A stretch of 64,000 nt of DNA from Arenimonas fontis (GCF_008386465.1 NZ_VUOD01000004.1:1-64000); one strand, 5' to 3'. Counted from the first letter of the stretch, positions 27,406 to 36,107 are shown. Numbers and translations are program-made. Notes: generated by a model not told the origin, from the letters alone.

Positions 27406-28404
27406 ATGCAACTGGTCTGTCCCGCCGGCAACCTGCCGGCCCTGCGAGCCGCGGTGGACGCCGGCGCCAACGCCGTCTATGTCGGGTTCCGCGACCAGAC
27501 CAATGCCCGCGCCTTCCCCGGCCTGAACTTCGACGAAGCCTCGCTGCGCGACGGCATCGCCTACGCGCATGCGCATGGCTGCCAGGTCTACCTGGCCCTG
27601 AACACCTATCCCGACTCGGCCAGCCTGCCGCTCTGGGGCGAAGCCGTGGACCGGGCGGCGGCAATGGGCTGCGACGCCATCATCGCCGCCGAGATTGCCG
27701 TGCTCGACCACGCCATGCGCGAGCACCCGAACCTGCCCCGGCACCTGTCCGTGCAGGGCTCGGCCACCAGCGCACCGGCGCTTCGCTACATGCACGAACA
27801 CTTCGGCATCGCGCGCGCGGTGCTGCCGCGGGTGCTTTCGCTGCAGCAGGTCGAGCGACTCTGCCAGACCTCGCCGGTACCGCTGGAGGTCTTCGCCTTC
27901 GGCAGTCTCTGCATCATGGTCGAAGGCCGCTGCCAGCTGTCCAGCTACGTCACCGGCGCCTCGCCCAACCGACATGGTGTCTGCTCGCCGGCGCGCTTCG
28001 TGCGCTGGGAGGAACACGCGGACGGCGGCCGCAGCGTGCGCCTGAACGGCATGCTGATGGACCGCTACACCCGCGGCGAGCCGGCCGGCTACCCGACCGT
28101 GTGCAAGGGCCGCTTCGACGTGCGCGGCGAGGTCTTCCACGCGCTGGAGGAGCCGACCAGCCTCAACACCCTGGAACTGCTGCCGCGCCTGGCCGCCGCC
28201 GGCGTGGCGGCGCTGAAGATCGAAGGCCGGCAGCGCGGCGTCGCTTACGTCTCCGCCGTCACCCGCACCTGGCGCCAGGCCATCGATGCCCTGCGCGACC
28301 AGCCGGAACAATGGAGCCTGCGGCCGGCCTGGCAGCAGGCGCTGTCGGCGCATGCCGAAGGCCACCAGACCACCCTCGGCCCCTACCACCGTGCCTGGCA
28401 CTGA
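27406..28404 (+). CDS. ubiU: O2-independent ubiquinone hydroxylation protein UbiU
   Basis: 332 residues. U32-peptidase-family [4Fe-4S] protein that with UbiV hydroxylates the ubiquinone ring without oxygen. The four cluster cysteines fall at C169, C176, C193 and C233, essentially the E. coli UbiU positions (169, 176, 193, 232). The start MQLVCPAGNLPALRAAVDAGA is typical. GGGAG lies 7 bases before the ATG. Two bases separate it from ubiV. Confidence 0.95.
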   Translation: MQLVCPAGNLPALRAAVDAGANAVYVGFRDQTNARAFPGLNFDEASLRDGIAYAHAHGCQVYLALNTYPDSASLPLWGEAVDRAAAMGCDAIIAAEIAVLDHAMREHPNLPRHLSVQGSATSAPALRYMHEHFGIARAVLPRVLSLQQVERLCQTSPVPLEVFAFGSLCIMVEGRCQLSSYVTGASPNRHGVCSPARFVRWEEHADGGRSVRLNGMLMDRYTRGEPAGYPTVCKGRFDVRGEVFHALEEPTSLNTLELLPRLAAAGVAALKIEGRQRGVAYVSAVTRTWRQAIDALRDQPEQWSLRPAWQQALSAHAEGHQTTLGPYHRAWH

Positions 28405-28406
28405 AC

Positions 28407-29285
28407 ATGAAACTCAGCCTCGGACCCCTGCAGTACTTCTGGCCGCGCGAGCGCACCCTGGCCTTCTACCGCGAGGCCGCCGGCTGGCCGGTGGACATCG
28501 TCTACCTGGGCGAAACCGTCTGCAGCAAGCGCCGGGAACTGGGCACCCGCGACTGGATCGCCCTGGCCGAGGAACTGGCCGCCGCCGGCAAGGAAGTGGT
28601 GCTGTCCAGCCTCGCCCTGGTCGAGGCAGAGAGCGAGCTCAACGCGACGATGCGCATGCTCGAGCACGGCCGCTTCCTGGTCGAGGCCAACGACCTGACC
28701 GCGGTGCAGCTCTGCCGCGAGCACGACCGGCCCTTCGTCGCCGGACCCAGCCTCAACATCTACAACCACCGCGCCCTGGCCCTGCTGATGGAAGACGGCC
28801 TGCGGCGCTGGGTACCCGGCGTCGAACAGGGCATGGGCCTGCTCGACGACCTGTTGATGGGCCACCTCTGCGAGGGCGGGCAACTGCCGGAACTGGAAGT
28901 GATCGGCTGGGGCCGGCTGCCGCTGTCCTGGTCGGCGCGCTGCTTCACCGCTCGCGCCCTGGACGTGCCCAAGGATGCCTGCGGCTTCCGCTGCATCGAA
29001 TTCCCCGACGGCCTGCCGCTGCGCACCCGCGAAGGCGAGGGGTTCCTGCGCATCAACGGCATCCAGATCCAGGGCGAGGAGATCATCGACATGGGCCCGG
29101 AGCTGCCGCTGCTGCGCGCGCTGCAGGTCGGCATCCTGCGCCTGTACCCGCAGGCCGAGGGCATGCGCGACGTGGTGGAGCATTTCGACTTCGCCCGCGG
29201 CAGCGCGACGCCGCCGCCGCGCATCGGCGCGATCAACGGCTACTGGCACGGGATGCCGGGCAAGCCGGGGCTTCCGGCGAGCTGA
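28407..29285 (+). CDS. ubiV: O2-independent ubiquinone hydroxylation protein UbiV
   Basis: 292 residues. Second U32-family subunit; forms a heterodimer with UbiU. Cluster cysteines are C39 (ETVCSKRREL), C179, C192 and C196 (in CFTARALDVPKDACGFRC), matching the known UbiV pattern. The 3' end overlaps the convergent nadB 3' end by 53 bp. Confidence 0.95.
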   Translation: MKLSLGPLQYFWPRERTLAFYREAAGWPVDIVYLGETVCSKRRELGTRDWIALAEELAAAGKEVVLSSLALVEAESELNATMRMLEHGRFLVEANDLTAVQLCREHDRPFVAGPSLNIYNHRALALLMEDGLRRWVPGVEQGMGLLDDLLMGHLCEGGQLPELEVIGWGRLPLSWSARCFTARALDVPKDACGFRCIEFPDGLPLRTREGEGFLRINGIQIQGEEIIDMGPELPLLRALQVGILRLYPQAEGMRDVVEHFDFARGSATPPPRIGAINGYWHGMPGKPGLPAS

Positions 29286-30708
29286 TCCCGTCGCAGCGGA
29301 AATGCGCGCCCAGGCTGACCGGGCGTGCCAGCGCCGCCTCCAGCAGCCGCCCCGCCAGGCGGCCCTGCCAGCTGCCGGCCAGGCCGACGTCGGCGGCGAT
29401 GCAGGTCAGGGCACGGCGCAGGCCGGCGGCATCGCGCTCGGGACCGAGCGCCGCGTCCATCCAGCGGCGCAGGCGCGTGAGGTCGGAGGACGTGGCGCCC
29501 ACTCCCAGTTCCACGCTGTCGGCGGCGGCCGCGACCCTGGCGGGCGCGGCGCGCATCGCCGCCCCTGCCCGCCGCCCGGCGACCACCGCTTCCAGCAGCG
29601 AGTTGCTGGCCAGTCGGTTGGCGCCATGCACGCCGCTGCAGGCGACTTCGCCCGCCGCGAACAGTCCCGGCAAGGTCGTCCGGCCATCCGCGTCCACGGC
29701 CACGCCCCCCATGTGGTAGTGCATGGCCGGCGCCACCGGCAGCCATTGCCGGGCGGGATCCAGGCCACGCCGCGCACAGATACCGGCAACCGTGGGGAAT
29801 TCGGCGGCGAGCCGTTCCGCCAGCGCGGTGGCGTCCAGCCAGCAACGGCCGCCCTCACGCAGGTGCCGGAACAGCCGGCGGGCGACGATGTCGCGCGGGG
29901 CCAGGTCGCCCAGCGGATGTTGCCCGGCCATCAGTGGCCGGCCCTCGTCGTCGCGCAGGACCGCGCCGGCACCGCGCAGCGCCTCGGTGAGCAGCGGCCG
30001 CGGCCGCGCTTCCGGCACCGCCAGCGCGGTCGGGTGGAACTGCAGGAACTCCAGGTCGCGGGCGGCGGCGCCGGCCGCCAGGGCCAGGGCGAGGCCGGCG
30101 CCGTCGGCACCGGGCGGATTGGTGGTGGCGCCGAACAGCGCGCCGATGCCACCGGTGGCCAGCAGGACGGCGGCAGCGCGGAATTCCTGCAGGTGGCCGC
30201 CGGCGTCGCGGGCGCGCACCGCCACCACCCGTCCATCGCGCACACCCAGTCCACGCAGTTCCCAGTCTTCCAGCCAGCGCACATGCGATGCCGCCTTCAC
30301 CGCCCGCGCCAGTACCCGCACGATGGCCAGGCCGCTGCCGTCGCCACCGGCGTGGACGATGCGGGCACGACCGTGTCCACCTTCGCGGCCGAGCCGCCAG
30401 CCGCGGCCGTCACGATCGAAGGGCACGCCCAGGGCCGCCAGCCACTCCACGGCAGCGGGCGCCGCTTGCACCAGCGACATGACCGCCGCCACCTCGTTGT
30501 GGTGGGCGCCGGCGGCGAAGGTATCGGCGGCATGCGCCTGCGGATCATCGCCCTCGCCCACCGCCGCGGCGATGCCGCCCTGGGCCAGGGCGCTGGCACT
30601 TTCCACGCCATCGCGGCCGCGGCTGAGCAGCAGCACCGGCCGCGGCGCCGCCGCCAGCGCCGCGCACAGGCCGGCGACGCCGGCGCCGACGATAACCACA
30701 TCCTGCAT
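29233..30708 (-). CDS. nadB: L-aspartate oxidase
   Basis: 491 residues. FAD enzyme oxidising aspartate to iminoaspartate, the first step of de novo NAD synthesis; it can use fumarate in place of O2. Dinucleotide-binding GAGVAGLCAAL at the N-terminus, substrate region HFHPTAL-like FLQFHPTAL, and GEVACSGVHGANRLASNSLLE are typical. The last 17 or so residues beyond the usual family end are encoded inside the convergent ubiV gene. GAAGGA precedes the ATG; nadA ends 5 bp upstream. Confidence 0.94.
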   Translation of the reverse strand: MQDVVIVGAGVAGLCAALAAAPRPVLLLSRGRDGVESASALAQGGIAAAVGEGDDPQAHAADTFAAGAHHNEVAAVMSLVQAAPAAVEWLAALGVPFDRDGRGWRLGREGGHGRARIVHAGGDGSGLAIVRVLARAVKAASHVRWLEDWELRGLGVRDGRVVAVRARDAGGHLQEFRAAAVLLATGGIGALFGATTNPPGADGAGLALALAAGAAARDLEFLQFHPTALAVPEARPRPLLTEALRGAGAVLRDDEGRPLMAGQHPLGDLAPRDIVARRLFRHLREGGRCWLDATALAERLAAEFPTVAGICARRGLDPARQWLPVAPAMHYHMGGVAVDADGRTTLPGLFAAGEVACSGVHGANRLASNSLLEAVVAGRRAGAAMRAAPARVAAAADSVELGVGATSSDLTRLRRWMDAALGPERDAAGLRRALTCIAADVGLAGSWQGRLAGRLLEAALARPVSLGAHFRCDGISSPEAPACPASRASSR

Positions 30709-30713
30709 GTCCT

Positions 30714-31748
30714 TCAGGCGCCCTCGGCGCGGCCTACGTCCAGCATGCGCTCCAGGGCGAGGCGGGCGCGGGCGGCGACGTCCTCCGGCACCTGCACCTC
30801 CGGCGCGAGATCACGCAGGCAGGCGTGGATGCGCGGCAGCGTGATGCGCTTCATGTGCGGACAGAGGTTGCAGGGCTTGATGAACTCGGTGTCGGGAAAA
30901 CGCAGGCGCAGGTTGTCGGCCAGCGAGCATTCGGTCACCAGCGCCACCCGCGCCGGCTGCTCGCGGGCGATCCACTCGCCCATGGCGCTGGTGGAACCGA
31001 CGAAGTCGGCCACCTCCAGCACCTCCTGCGGGCATTCCGGATGCACCACCAGGCGGGCATCGAAACGCTCGCGCGCGTGCACGGCCTCGGCGCGGGTGAA
31101 GGTCTCGTGCACCTCACAGCGGCCGTCCCACAGGTGCAGGCGCACACCGGTGCGACTGGCGACGTGGGCGCCGAGGTGGCGGTCGGGCAGGAAGATCACC
31201 TCGTCCACGCCCAGCGATTCGACCACCCGCACGGCATTGGCCGAGGTACAGCAGATGTCGGACTCGGCCTTCACCTCGGCGCTGGTGTTGACGTAGGCGA
31301 CCACCGGCCGGCCCGGGAAACGCCGGCGCAGGGCCCGCACGTCGGCGGCGCTGATCGAATCGGCGAGCGAACAGCCGGCCTGCGGATCGGGGATCAGCAC
31401 CTTCACCTTCGGCGCCAGGATCTTGGCACTCTCGGCCATGAAGTGGACGCCGCAGAGCACGACCACCTCGGCATCGCATTCCGCCGCCGCCTGGGCCAGG
31501 GCCAGCGAGTCGCCCGTGACGTCGGCGACACCGTGGAAGATCTCCGGCGACTGGTAGCTGTGCGCCATCACCACCGCGCCGCGTTCGCGCTTGAGCCGGC
31601 GGATGGCGTCGATCCAGGGCAGGTGCAGCGGCACCTCCAGGCAGGGCAGCAGGCGCTCGAGGGTGGCGCTCAGCCCGGCGTACTCCTCTTCCAGTCCGGG
31701 GCGCCATTGCGGCCGGAACTGCTCACCGGCCAGGGGGGCGGAACTCAT
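30714..31748 (-). CDS. nadA: Quinolinate synthase
   Basis: 344 residues. Oxygen-sensitive [4Fe-4S] enzyme condensing iminoaspartate with DHAP to quinolinate. Landmarks: AHSYQSPEIFHGVADVTGDSL (split here at about 68-88), CGVHFMAESAKIL, HPECPQEV and PCNLCPHMKRI with the cluster cysteines. ATG at 31748 has GGAGG upstream and overlaps the ubiT stop by 4 bp. It sits in a unit with ubiT under an FNR box, unusual for NAD genes. Confidence 0.95.
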   Translation of the reverse strand: MSSAPLAGEQFRPQWRPGLEEEYAGLSATLERLLPCLEVPLHLPWIDAIRRLKRERGAVVMAHSYQSPEIFHGVADVTGDSLALAQAAAECDAEVVVLCGVHFMAESAKILAPKVKVLIPDPQAGCSLADSISAADVRALRRRFPGRPVVAYVNTSAEVKAESDICCTSANAVRVVESLGVDEVIFLPDRHLGAHVASRTGVRLHLWDGRCEVHETFTRAEAVHARERFDARLVVHPECPQEVLEVADFVGSTSAMGEWIAREQPARVALVTECSLADNLRLRFPDTEFIKPCNLCPHMKRITLPRIHACLRDLAPEVQVPEDVAARARLALERMLDVGRAEGA

Positions 31749-32629
31749 GCCTGTCCTCCATGGGCAGCGCGAGCGGCGCGGGTGAAACGGGCGGCGCGGT
31801 CCAGCAGGATGCGCGCGCCCAGCGGCACCGATTCCCAGGGCAGTCGGTCGAGCAGATTGCGCGCGGTCAGGCCCAGCTCGGTGTCGCCGGTCACTTCCAG
31901 GCGGCGCTGGAAGAACAGCGTGTCGGCGTCCTCCAGGCGGCCGGCCAGGGACAGCAGGTCGGTGGCGCTGCCGCGCACGGTGGATTCCGGTTCGCCCTCG
32001 CCCACCCGCAGGCGGCCATCCTCCAAGCCCAAGACCCAGTGCAGGCCGAGGTCGGTGACTTCGATGCCGATGCGGCGGCCAGCTAGGAAATCCAGCTCGC
32101 CGGCGCGCAGCGGCTCGTCCAGCAGCCGCAGCAGCGCCGCTTCCAGCGCCCTGGCCGACCAGGACGACGGCAGCAGCCGCAGCAACGGCGCCCAGCGCCA
32201 CGGCGGCGGGAACCAGCGCAGCAGGCGTGGCGGCGGTTCCGGGATGGCGAAGCGGGCCTGGTCGTTCATGGGCGACTCCATCGGGGCCGGAAGCATGCCC
32301 GCGATCGGCAGTCGTCCGCCTTGACCCGAATCAGATGCGAGCCCTTGCAACTGCCGGCCGTCGGCAATGGCCAGCGCCAACTGCGCCCGTGCCAGCCGGG
32401 GCGGCAGGCCCAGCCGGCGCGCCAGGCGTTGGCCGCGACGGAAGATCTCCTCCTCACGGTGCGGATCCTGGCCGGCCAGCCCGGCCTCGCGCTTGCTGGC
32501 GGCCACGAGCCGGACCAGACGACGGCGGGCTGCCAGCGTCAGCAGCAGCAGATCGTCCAGGCGATCAATGCCCTGGCGCAGACGGACCACCCGGTTGCCG
32601 GGGCCCGTATGGGGAAGTATCGGATGCAT
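31745..32629 (-). CDS. ubiT: Chorismate mutase domain fused to UbiT (SCP2-domain ubiquinone protein)
   Basis: 294 residues in one uninterrupted frame. Residues about 10-95 are an AroQ-type chorismate mutase: LRQGIDRLDDLLL, the ARRRLVRLVAASKREAGL helix with catalytic Arg/Lys, and DPHREEEIF. A low-complexity linker (about 98-119) joins residues 120-294, an SCP2 domain of UbiT size (175 residues from MNDQARFAIPEPPPRLL; E. coli UbiT 174). UbiT is needed for O2-independent ubiquinone synthesis, probably binding the lipid intermediates. The linker holds an FNR box and the MNDQ start has its own GGAG, so a separate UbiT is likely also made. Confidence 0.85.
   Translation of the reverse strand: MHPILPHTGPGNRVVRLRQGIDRLDDLLLLTLAARRRLVRLVAASKREAGLAGQDPHREEEIFRRGQRLARRLGLPPRLARAQLALAIADGRQLQGLASDSGQGGRLPIAGMLPAPMESPMNDQARFAIPEPPPRLLRWFPPPWRWAPLLRLLPSSWSARALEAALLRLLDEPLRAGELDFLAGRRIGIEVTDLGLHWVLGLEDGRLRVGEGEPESTVRGSATDLLSLAGRLEDADTLFFQRRLEVTGDTELGLTARNLLDRLPWESVPLGARILLDRAARFTRAARAAHGGQA
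32268..32282 (-). other. Probable internal translation start of stand-alone UbiT
   Basis: ATG at 32270-32268 (MNDQ) is preceded by GGAG with a 6-base gap. It lies 57 bp downstream of the embedded FNR box and yields a 175-residue protein, the normal UbiT length. Confidence 0.65.
32321..32334. promoter_or_regulatory. FNR/DNR box inside the chorismate mutase-UbiT linker
   Basis: On the plus strand TTGACCCGAATCAG; one mismatch. Centred 57 bp before the internal ubiT start, with minus-strand CATGCT at 32297-32292 at class II spacing, the same hexamer as before nnrS. It would drive ubiT-nadA-nadB. Confidence 0.65.
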
Positions 32630-33896
32630 GGGCAGGCGACTCCGCGCTGTCGGACGGAACGAGAACGGCGAACCAGCGATTGGTATCGCGGCGAAGCCGG
32701 CGCAGGGCCGCCGCCAGCGAAAGCCAGGCCAGCGCAAGGGCCAGGCCGGCCAGGTACGCCAACCAGGGTGAGGGCCACGCCAGGGCGGTCACCAGCGCCG
32801 CGGCGGAAAGCAGGAAGACCTGCAACACCCGCAGCCGCCGCGCCGGCGACAGCAGGCGCTGCACGCCCGGCAACTGCACGCCGCGACCGCAGCGGTGCTG
32901 CAACTCGATCCACGCCAGGAAGGCGGCGATCTCCATCAGCATGCCCAGCACCAGCAGCGGCAGACCGATGCCCAACACCAGGGCGCCGGCGCGCAGGCCC
33001 TGCCCCGGCCAGGGCAGCAGCAGCGCCGCCGCCAGCAGGGCCAGCAGGCCGAAACGCCAGGCCAGGAACAGGGCCGTACCCGGCTTGCGCGCCCTGCCCT
33101 GTAGCCATAGCCCGGCGAGCGCGATGCCGGCCAACAGCAACGAAGCCGACAGCCGCAGCGGCCAAGGCTCCTCCAGGCACAGCCAGGCCACGCCACCCGC
33201 CAGCGGCAGCACCACTGCCGCAGCCACGCTCGCCGACTGCGCCCGTGCCGGCACCACCGGCGTTCCCTGGAACATCGGCATCACCACCCGGCCGATGCTG
33301 GCCACCAGCACCAGCGCCCAGCCGAACACGCCCAAGGCCGCGTGCAGGCCGGTCAGCGGCAGCAAGGGCAATGCGACCCGCCCCGCCATAGCCGCCAGCA
33401 GCAGGCCACCCAGCAGCGCTGTCGCCAGGCCACAGCCGATGGACAGCGCCACGCCCGCGTGCAGCAGGCTGCCGCGCAGCCGCGCCAGCAGCCCCGGCAG
33501 GCAGGCGTAGGCCAGGCCCGCGAAGGCTGTCGGCAGCAATATGGCGGCCAGCATGCGAAGCGGCGCGAGCTGCGGCCACCACAGCCCCAGCACCAGGCAG
33601 AACGCGCCCAGGTTCAACAGGGCGTGCAACAGCAGGCCCAGGCGATGACCACCACGCACCGGCGACTGCGCCGCCACCGGCAGGAACTGCAGCAGACTGC
33701 CGAACATGGCATTGCCCAACACGCCCAGGGTGAACACGTGCACGAGGGCCACCGTCGCCGGCGACCAGTGCGAAGCCATGAGGGTTTCGCCTTCCCACAG
33801 CATCAGCCCAGCCAGCACGCCCCAAGCCGGCACCGTGTGCAGGAAACGCAACGGCAAGGCCGGCGGCGGTGCCTGGGCGATGTCCAGGCGGGCCAT
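32565..33896 (-). CDS. Polytopic membrane protein, NnrS / haem-copper-oxidase-like
   Basis: 443 residues with about 12 hydrophobic helices and a polar Pro/Ser/Gly-rich C-terminal tail. Several helices carry histidines (RFLHTVPAW, ALVHVFTLGVLGN, LHALLNLGAF, GLHAALGVFGW), a pattern reminiscent of NnrS and of haem-copper oxidase subunit I, but I cannot assign it to a named family with certainty. It follows the TonB receptor by 3 bp and its 3' end overlaps the chorismate mutase start by 65 bp, so it belongs to the minus-strand anaerobic operon. Confidence 0.75.
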   Translation of the reverse strand: MARLDIAQAPPPALPLRFLHTVPAWGVLAGLMLWEGETLMASHWSPATVALVHVFTLGVLGNAMFGSLLQFLPVAAQSPVRGGHRLGLLLHALLNLGAFCLVLGLWWPQLAPLRMLAAILLPTAFAGLAYACLPGLLARLRGSLLHAGVALSIGCGLATALLGGLLLAAMAGRVALPLLPLTGLHAALGVFGWALVLVASIGRVVMPMFQGTPVVPARAQSASVAAAVVLPLAGGVAWLCLEEPWPLRLSASLLLAGIALAGLWLQGRARKPGTALFLAWRFGLLALLAAALLLPWPGQGLRAGALVLGIGLPLLVLGMLMEIAAFLAWIELQHRCGRGVQLPGVQRLLSPARRLRVLQVFLLSAAALVTALAWPSPWLAYLAGLALALAWLSLAAALRRLRRDTNRWFAVLVPSDSAESPAHASDTSPYGPRQPGGPSAPGH

Positions 33897-33899
33897 GGC

Positions 33900-36107
33900 T
33901 CAGAAGTCGTAGCGCAGACCAAGGCTCAGGGTTCGGCCCGGCCGCGAGTGGAATTCGAGGTCGGGATCACTGGCAGCCAGGCCGCGGGCCATGGCCCAAT
34001 CCCAGTAGCGCCGGTCGCCGAGGTTGCCGAGCGTGGCGTTCAGGCGCAGGCGCTCGCCCAGGTTCCACCATACGTGCAGGTCCAGCCTGGCGTAGCCGGG
34101 CGGCAGGAACAGCGGGCCGGCGCTCTGGTCGGCTTCGCGCACGGCGCGCACGCCGGTGAGGCGCAGTTCGCCGCCGCGGTGGTCGTCGTCCGAAACCCAG
34201 CCCAGGGCAAGGCTGGCGCGCGGCGGCGAGATTGTATTCAAGGGCACGTCGCGCACCGTGTCCTCGCCCTCGACCCAGTGCGCCAGCGCGTCCAGGTACC
34301 AGCCGCGAGCATGCGGCGACCAGGCCTCCAGCCACCACCGCCCTTCCAGCTCGACACCGCGGATGCGGGCACGGGCGCGGTTGACCGACTGGAATACCAG
34401 CCGGCCCGACACATCCACGCCAAGGTTGGCGCGCGATTCGATCAGGTCGCGGTAGCGGTTCTCGTAGACGGCCAGGCTGGCCTGCGCGTGCCACCCCGCC
34501 CAGCGCAGGCCCAGCTCCAGGCCGCGGCTGCGCTCCGGCCGCAGGTCGGGATTGGCCAGCACCAGGTAGTTGAACACCGGCAGGTAGAGGCCGATGTTCA
34601 CGTCGGAGAACGGCGGCGCACGGAAGCCCTCGGCGTACTGGCCGTAGACGATGAGATCGCGGCGCTGCCAGCGCAGGCCCAGCTTGGAGGTGAGGCGGCT
34701 GTCGTCGCTGGTGACCGGCGTCGTGCCCGGGTTGTCCTCGCGCCAGAGCACGTCGGCGCGGGCGCGCAGACGGTACTTCTCCCAACGCAGGCCCGGCACC
34801 ACCGCCCAGTATTCGCCCAGGAGGATCTCGTCCTGCCAGAACATGCCCAGTTCGGTGGTGCGGCTGTCGGGGAAATCGCGCACGGGAAGGACCTCGCCCA
34901 GCACTACGTTGCTGGTGACTCCCGTCAGCAGGTTCGTTTCCAGTCCATCGCGCAGCCCGTTGTACTCATGCCGCACCAGGTCCAGGCCGAACACCTGCCA
35001 GTGCGCCAGGCCGACGATGTCGCCGCGCCACTGGCCGGTGAGTTTCAGGCCCAGGCTGTCCTGGTCGTACGAGAAGCGGCGCCAGCGCTGCGAGGGGAAC
35101 GGCGTGGCGCGGTCGGGCAGACGGAACTGGTCGCTGCGCTGGTCGGTTTCGCTGGACTGGCCATAGACCAGCAACTGCAGGCTGTCCAGCGCGACCGGCT
35201 GCTGCCATTCGGCCGACAGGCTGAGGCGGTCGCGCCGGCAGCGGTCGTCACCATGCAATTCGTAGGTGGTGGCAAAGCGGCCGGCGCCGAAACGCCGCGA
35301 GCGCACGTCGGTCTGCCGTTCGCCTTCGCCCCGTTCGAGTGTGGCCAGCCAGCGGGCGCCGACGGCATCCACGGCCAAACGCACCAGAGCACTGTCCACC
35401 TCGAATTCAACGGGATTGGCGGCCAGTTCGGCGCTGCTGGCCCGGTTCTCGAGTTCATGGCCCTGGCGCCGGCCCAGCGCCACCAGGCCGGCTACGAGGC
35501 CGTCATCGGAACGCAGGGCCAGGCGGCCGGACAGCCAGCGGCTGTCGTCGCGGCTGGCAGCGCCGGCGCGCAGCTGTCCCTGCCAGTCCAGCCCTTCCTC
35601 CCAGTAGAGCTCCAGCGGATCCGGTGTCCAGAACGCCACCACGCCGGCCAGGGCCTTGCTGCCGTGCAGGGTGGAGGCCGGGCCACGCAGCACTTCGACG
35701 CGGTCCACGATGCCCAGTTCGACCAGGTCGCGTCCGGCCGAGGCAAACTCGCCGACGGCGAACCCGTCGGCCAGCGGCACGCCGTCGAGTTCGACGTAAA
35801 CCCGGTTTCCTTCCAGCCCGCGAAGGTTGAAGCCACCAGCGCCGAATCGGTGCGCGTCGCCGGAGACGTCCATGCCGGGCACCAGCCGCGACAGGTCTTC
35901 GATGGTCTGCACACCCCTGCGCTCCAGCTGCTCGCGTTCCAGTCGGCTGACTGCGCCCACCACCTGCCGCAGCGGCTCGGCGCCACGGCTGCCGACCACG
36001 ACGATGGCGTCCAGGGTGGTGGTTCCTTCCGCCGGCAGCGAAGCCACGGATGGCGCTTCCGGCAGTTCGGCAGTGGCCAGGCTCAGGCCAAGCATCAGGG
36101 CGTACAT
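33900..36107 (-). CDS. TonB-dependent outer-membrane receptor, haem-receptor type
   Basis: 735 residues. N-terminal signal and TonB box region (about TLDAIVVVG), plug domain (about 45-165, with EVLRGPASTLHGSKALAGVVAF) and a 22-strand barrel ending in LGLRYDF. The barrel contains GFRAP and ANPDL, close to the FRAP and NPNL boxes of haem/haemoglobin receptors. Copper receptors are the main alternative given nirK nearby. GGAG precedes the ATG. First gene of the unit that includes the membrane protein, ubiT, nadA and nadB; an FNR box lies 63 bp upstream. Confidence 0.85.
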   Translation of the reverse strand: MYALMLGLSLATAELPEAPSVASLPAEGTTTLDAIVVVGSRGAEPLRQVVGAVSRLEREQLERRGVQTIEDLSRLVPGMDVSGDAHRFGAGGFNLRGLEGNRVYVELDGVPLADGFAVGEFASAGRDLVELGIVDRVEVLRGPASTLHGSKALAGVVAFWTPDPLELYWEEGLDWQGQLRAGAASRDDSRWLSGRLALRSDDGLVAGLVALGRRQGHELENRASSAELAANPVEFEVDSALVRLAVDAVGARWLATLERGEGERQTDVRSRRFGAGRFATTYELHGDDRCRRDRLSLSAEWQQPVALDSLQLLVYGQSSETDQRSDQFRLPDRATPFPSQRWRRFSYDQDSLGLKLTGQWRGDIVGLAHWQVFGLDLVRHEYNGLRDGLETNLLTGVTSNVVLGEVLPVRDFPDSRTTELGMFWQDEILLGEYWAVVPGLRWEKYRLRARADVLWREDNPGTTPVTSDDSRLTSKLGLRWQRRDLIVYGQYAEGFRAPPFSDVNIGLYLPVFNYLVLANPDLRPERSRGLELGLRWAGWHAQASLAVYENRYRDLIESRANLGVDVSGRLVFQSVNRARARIRGVELEGRWWLEAWSPHARGWYLDALAHWVEGEDTVRDVPLNTISPPRASLALGWVSDDDHRGGELRLTGVRAVREADQSAGPLFLPPGYARLDLHVWWNLGERLRLNATLGNLGDRRYWDWAMARGLAASDPDLEFHSRPGRTLSLGLRYDF

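Noticed and set aside
32630-32737. N-terminal extension of the chorismate mutase-UbiT frame
   Set aside because: It lies wholly inside the upstream membrane-protein gene and encodes Arg-rich sequence unlike chorismate mutase; ATG at 32629 fits the family start.
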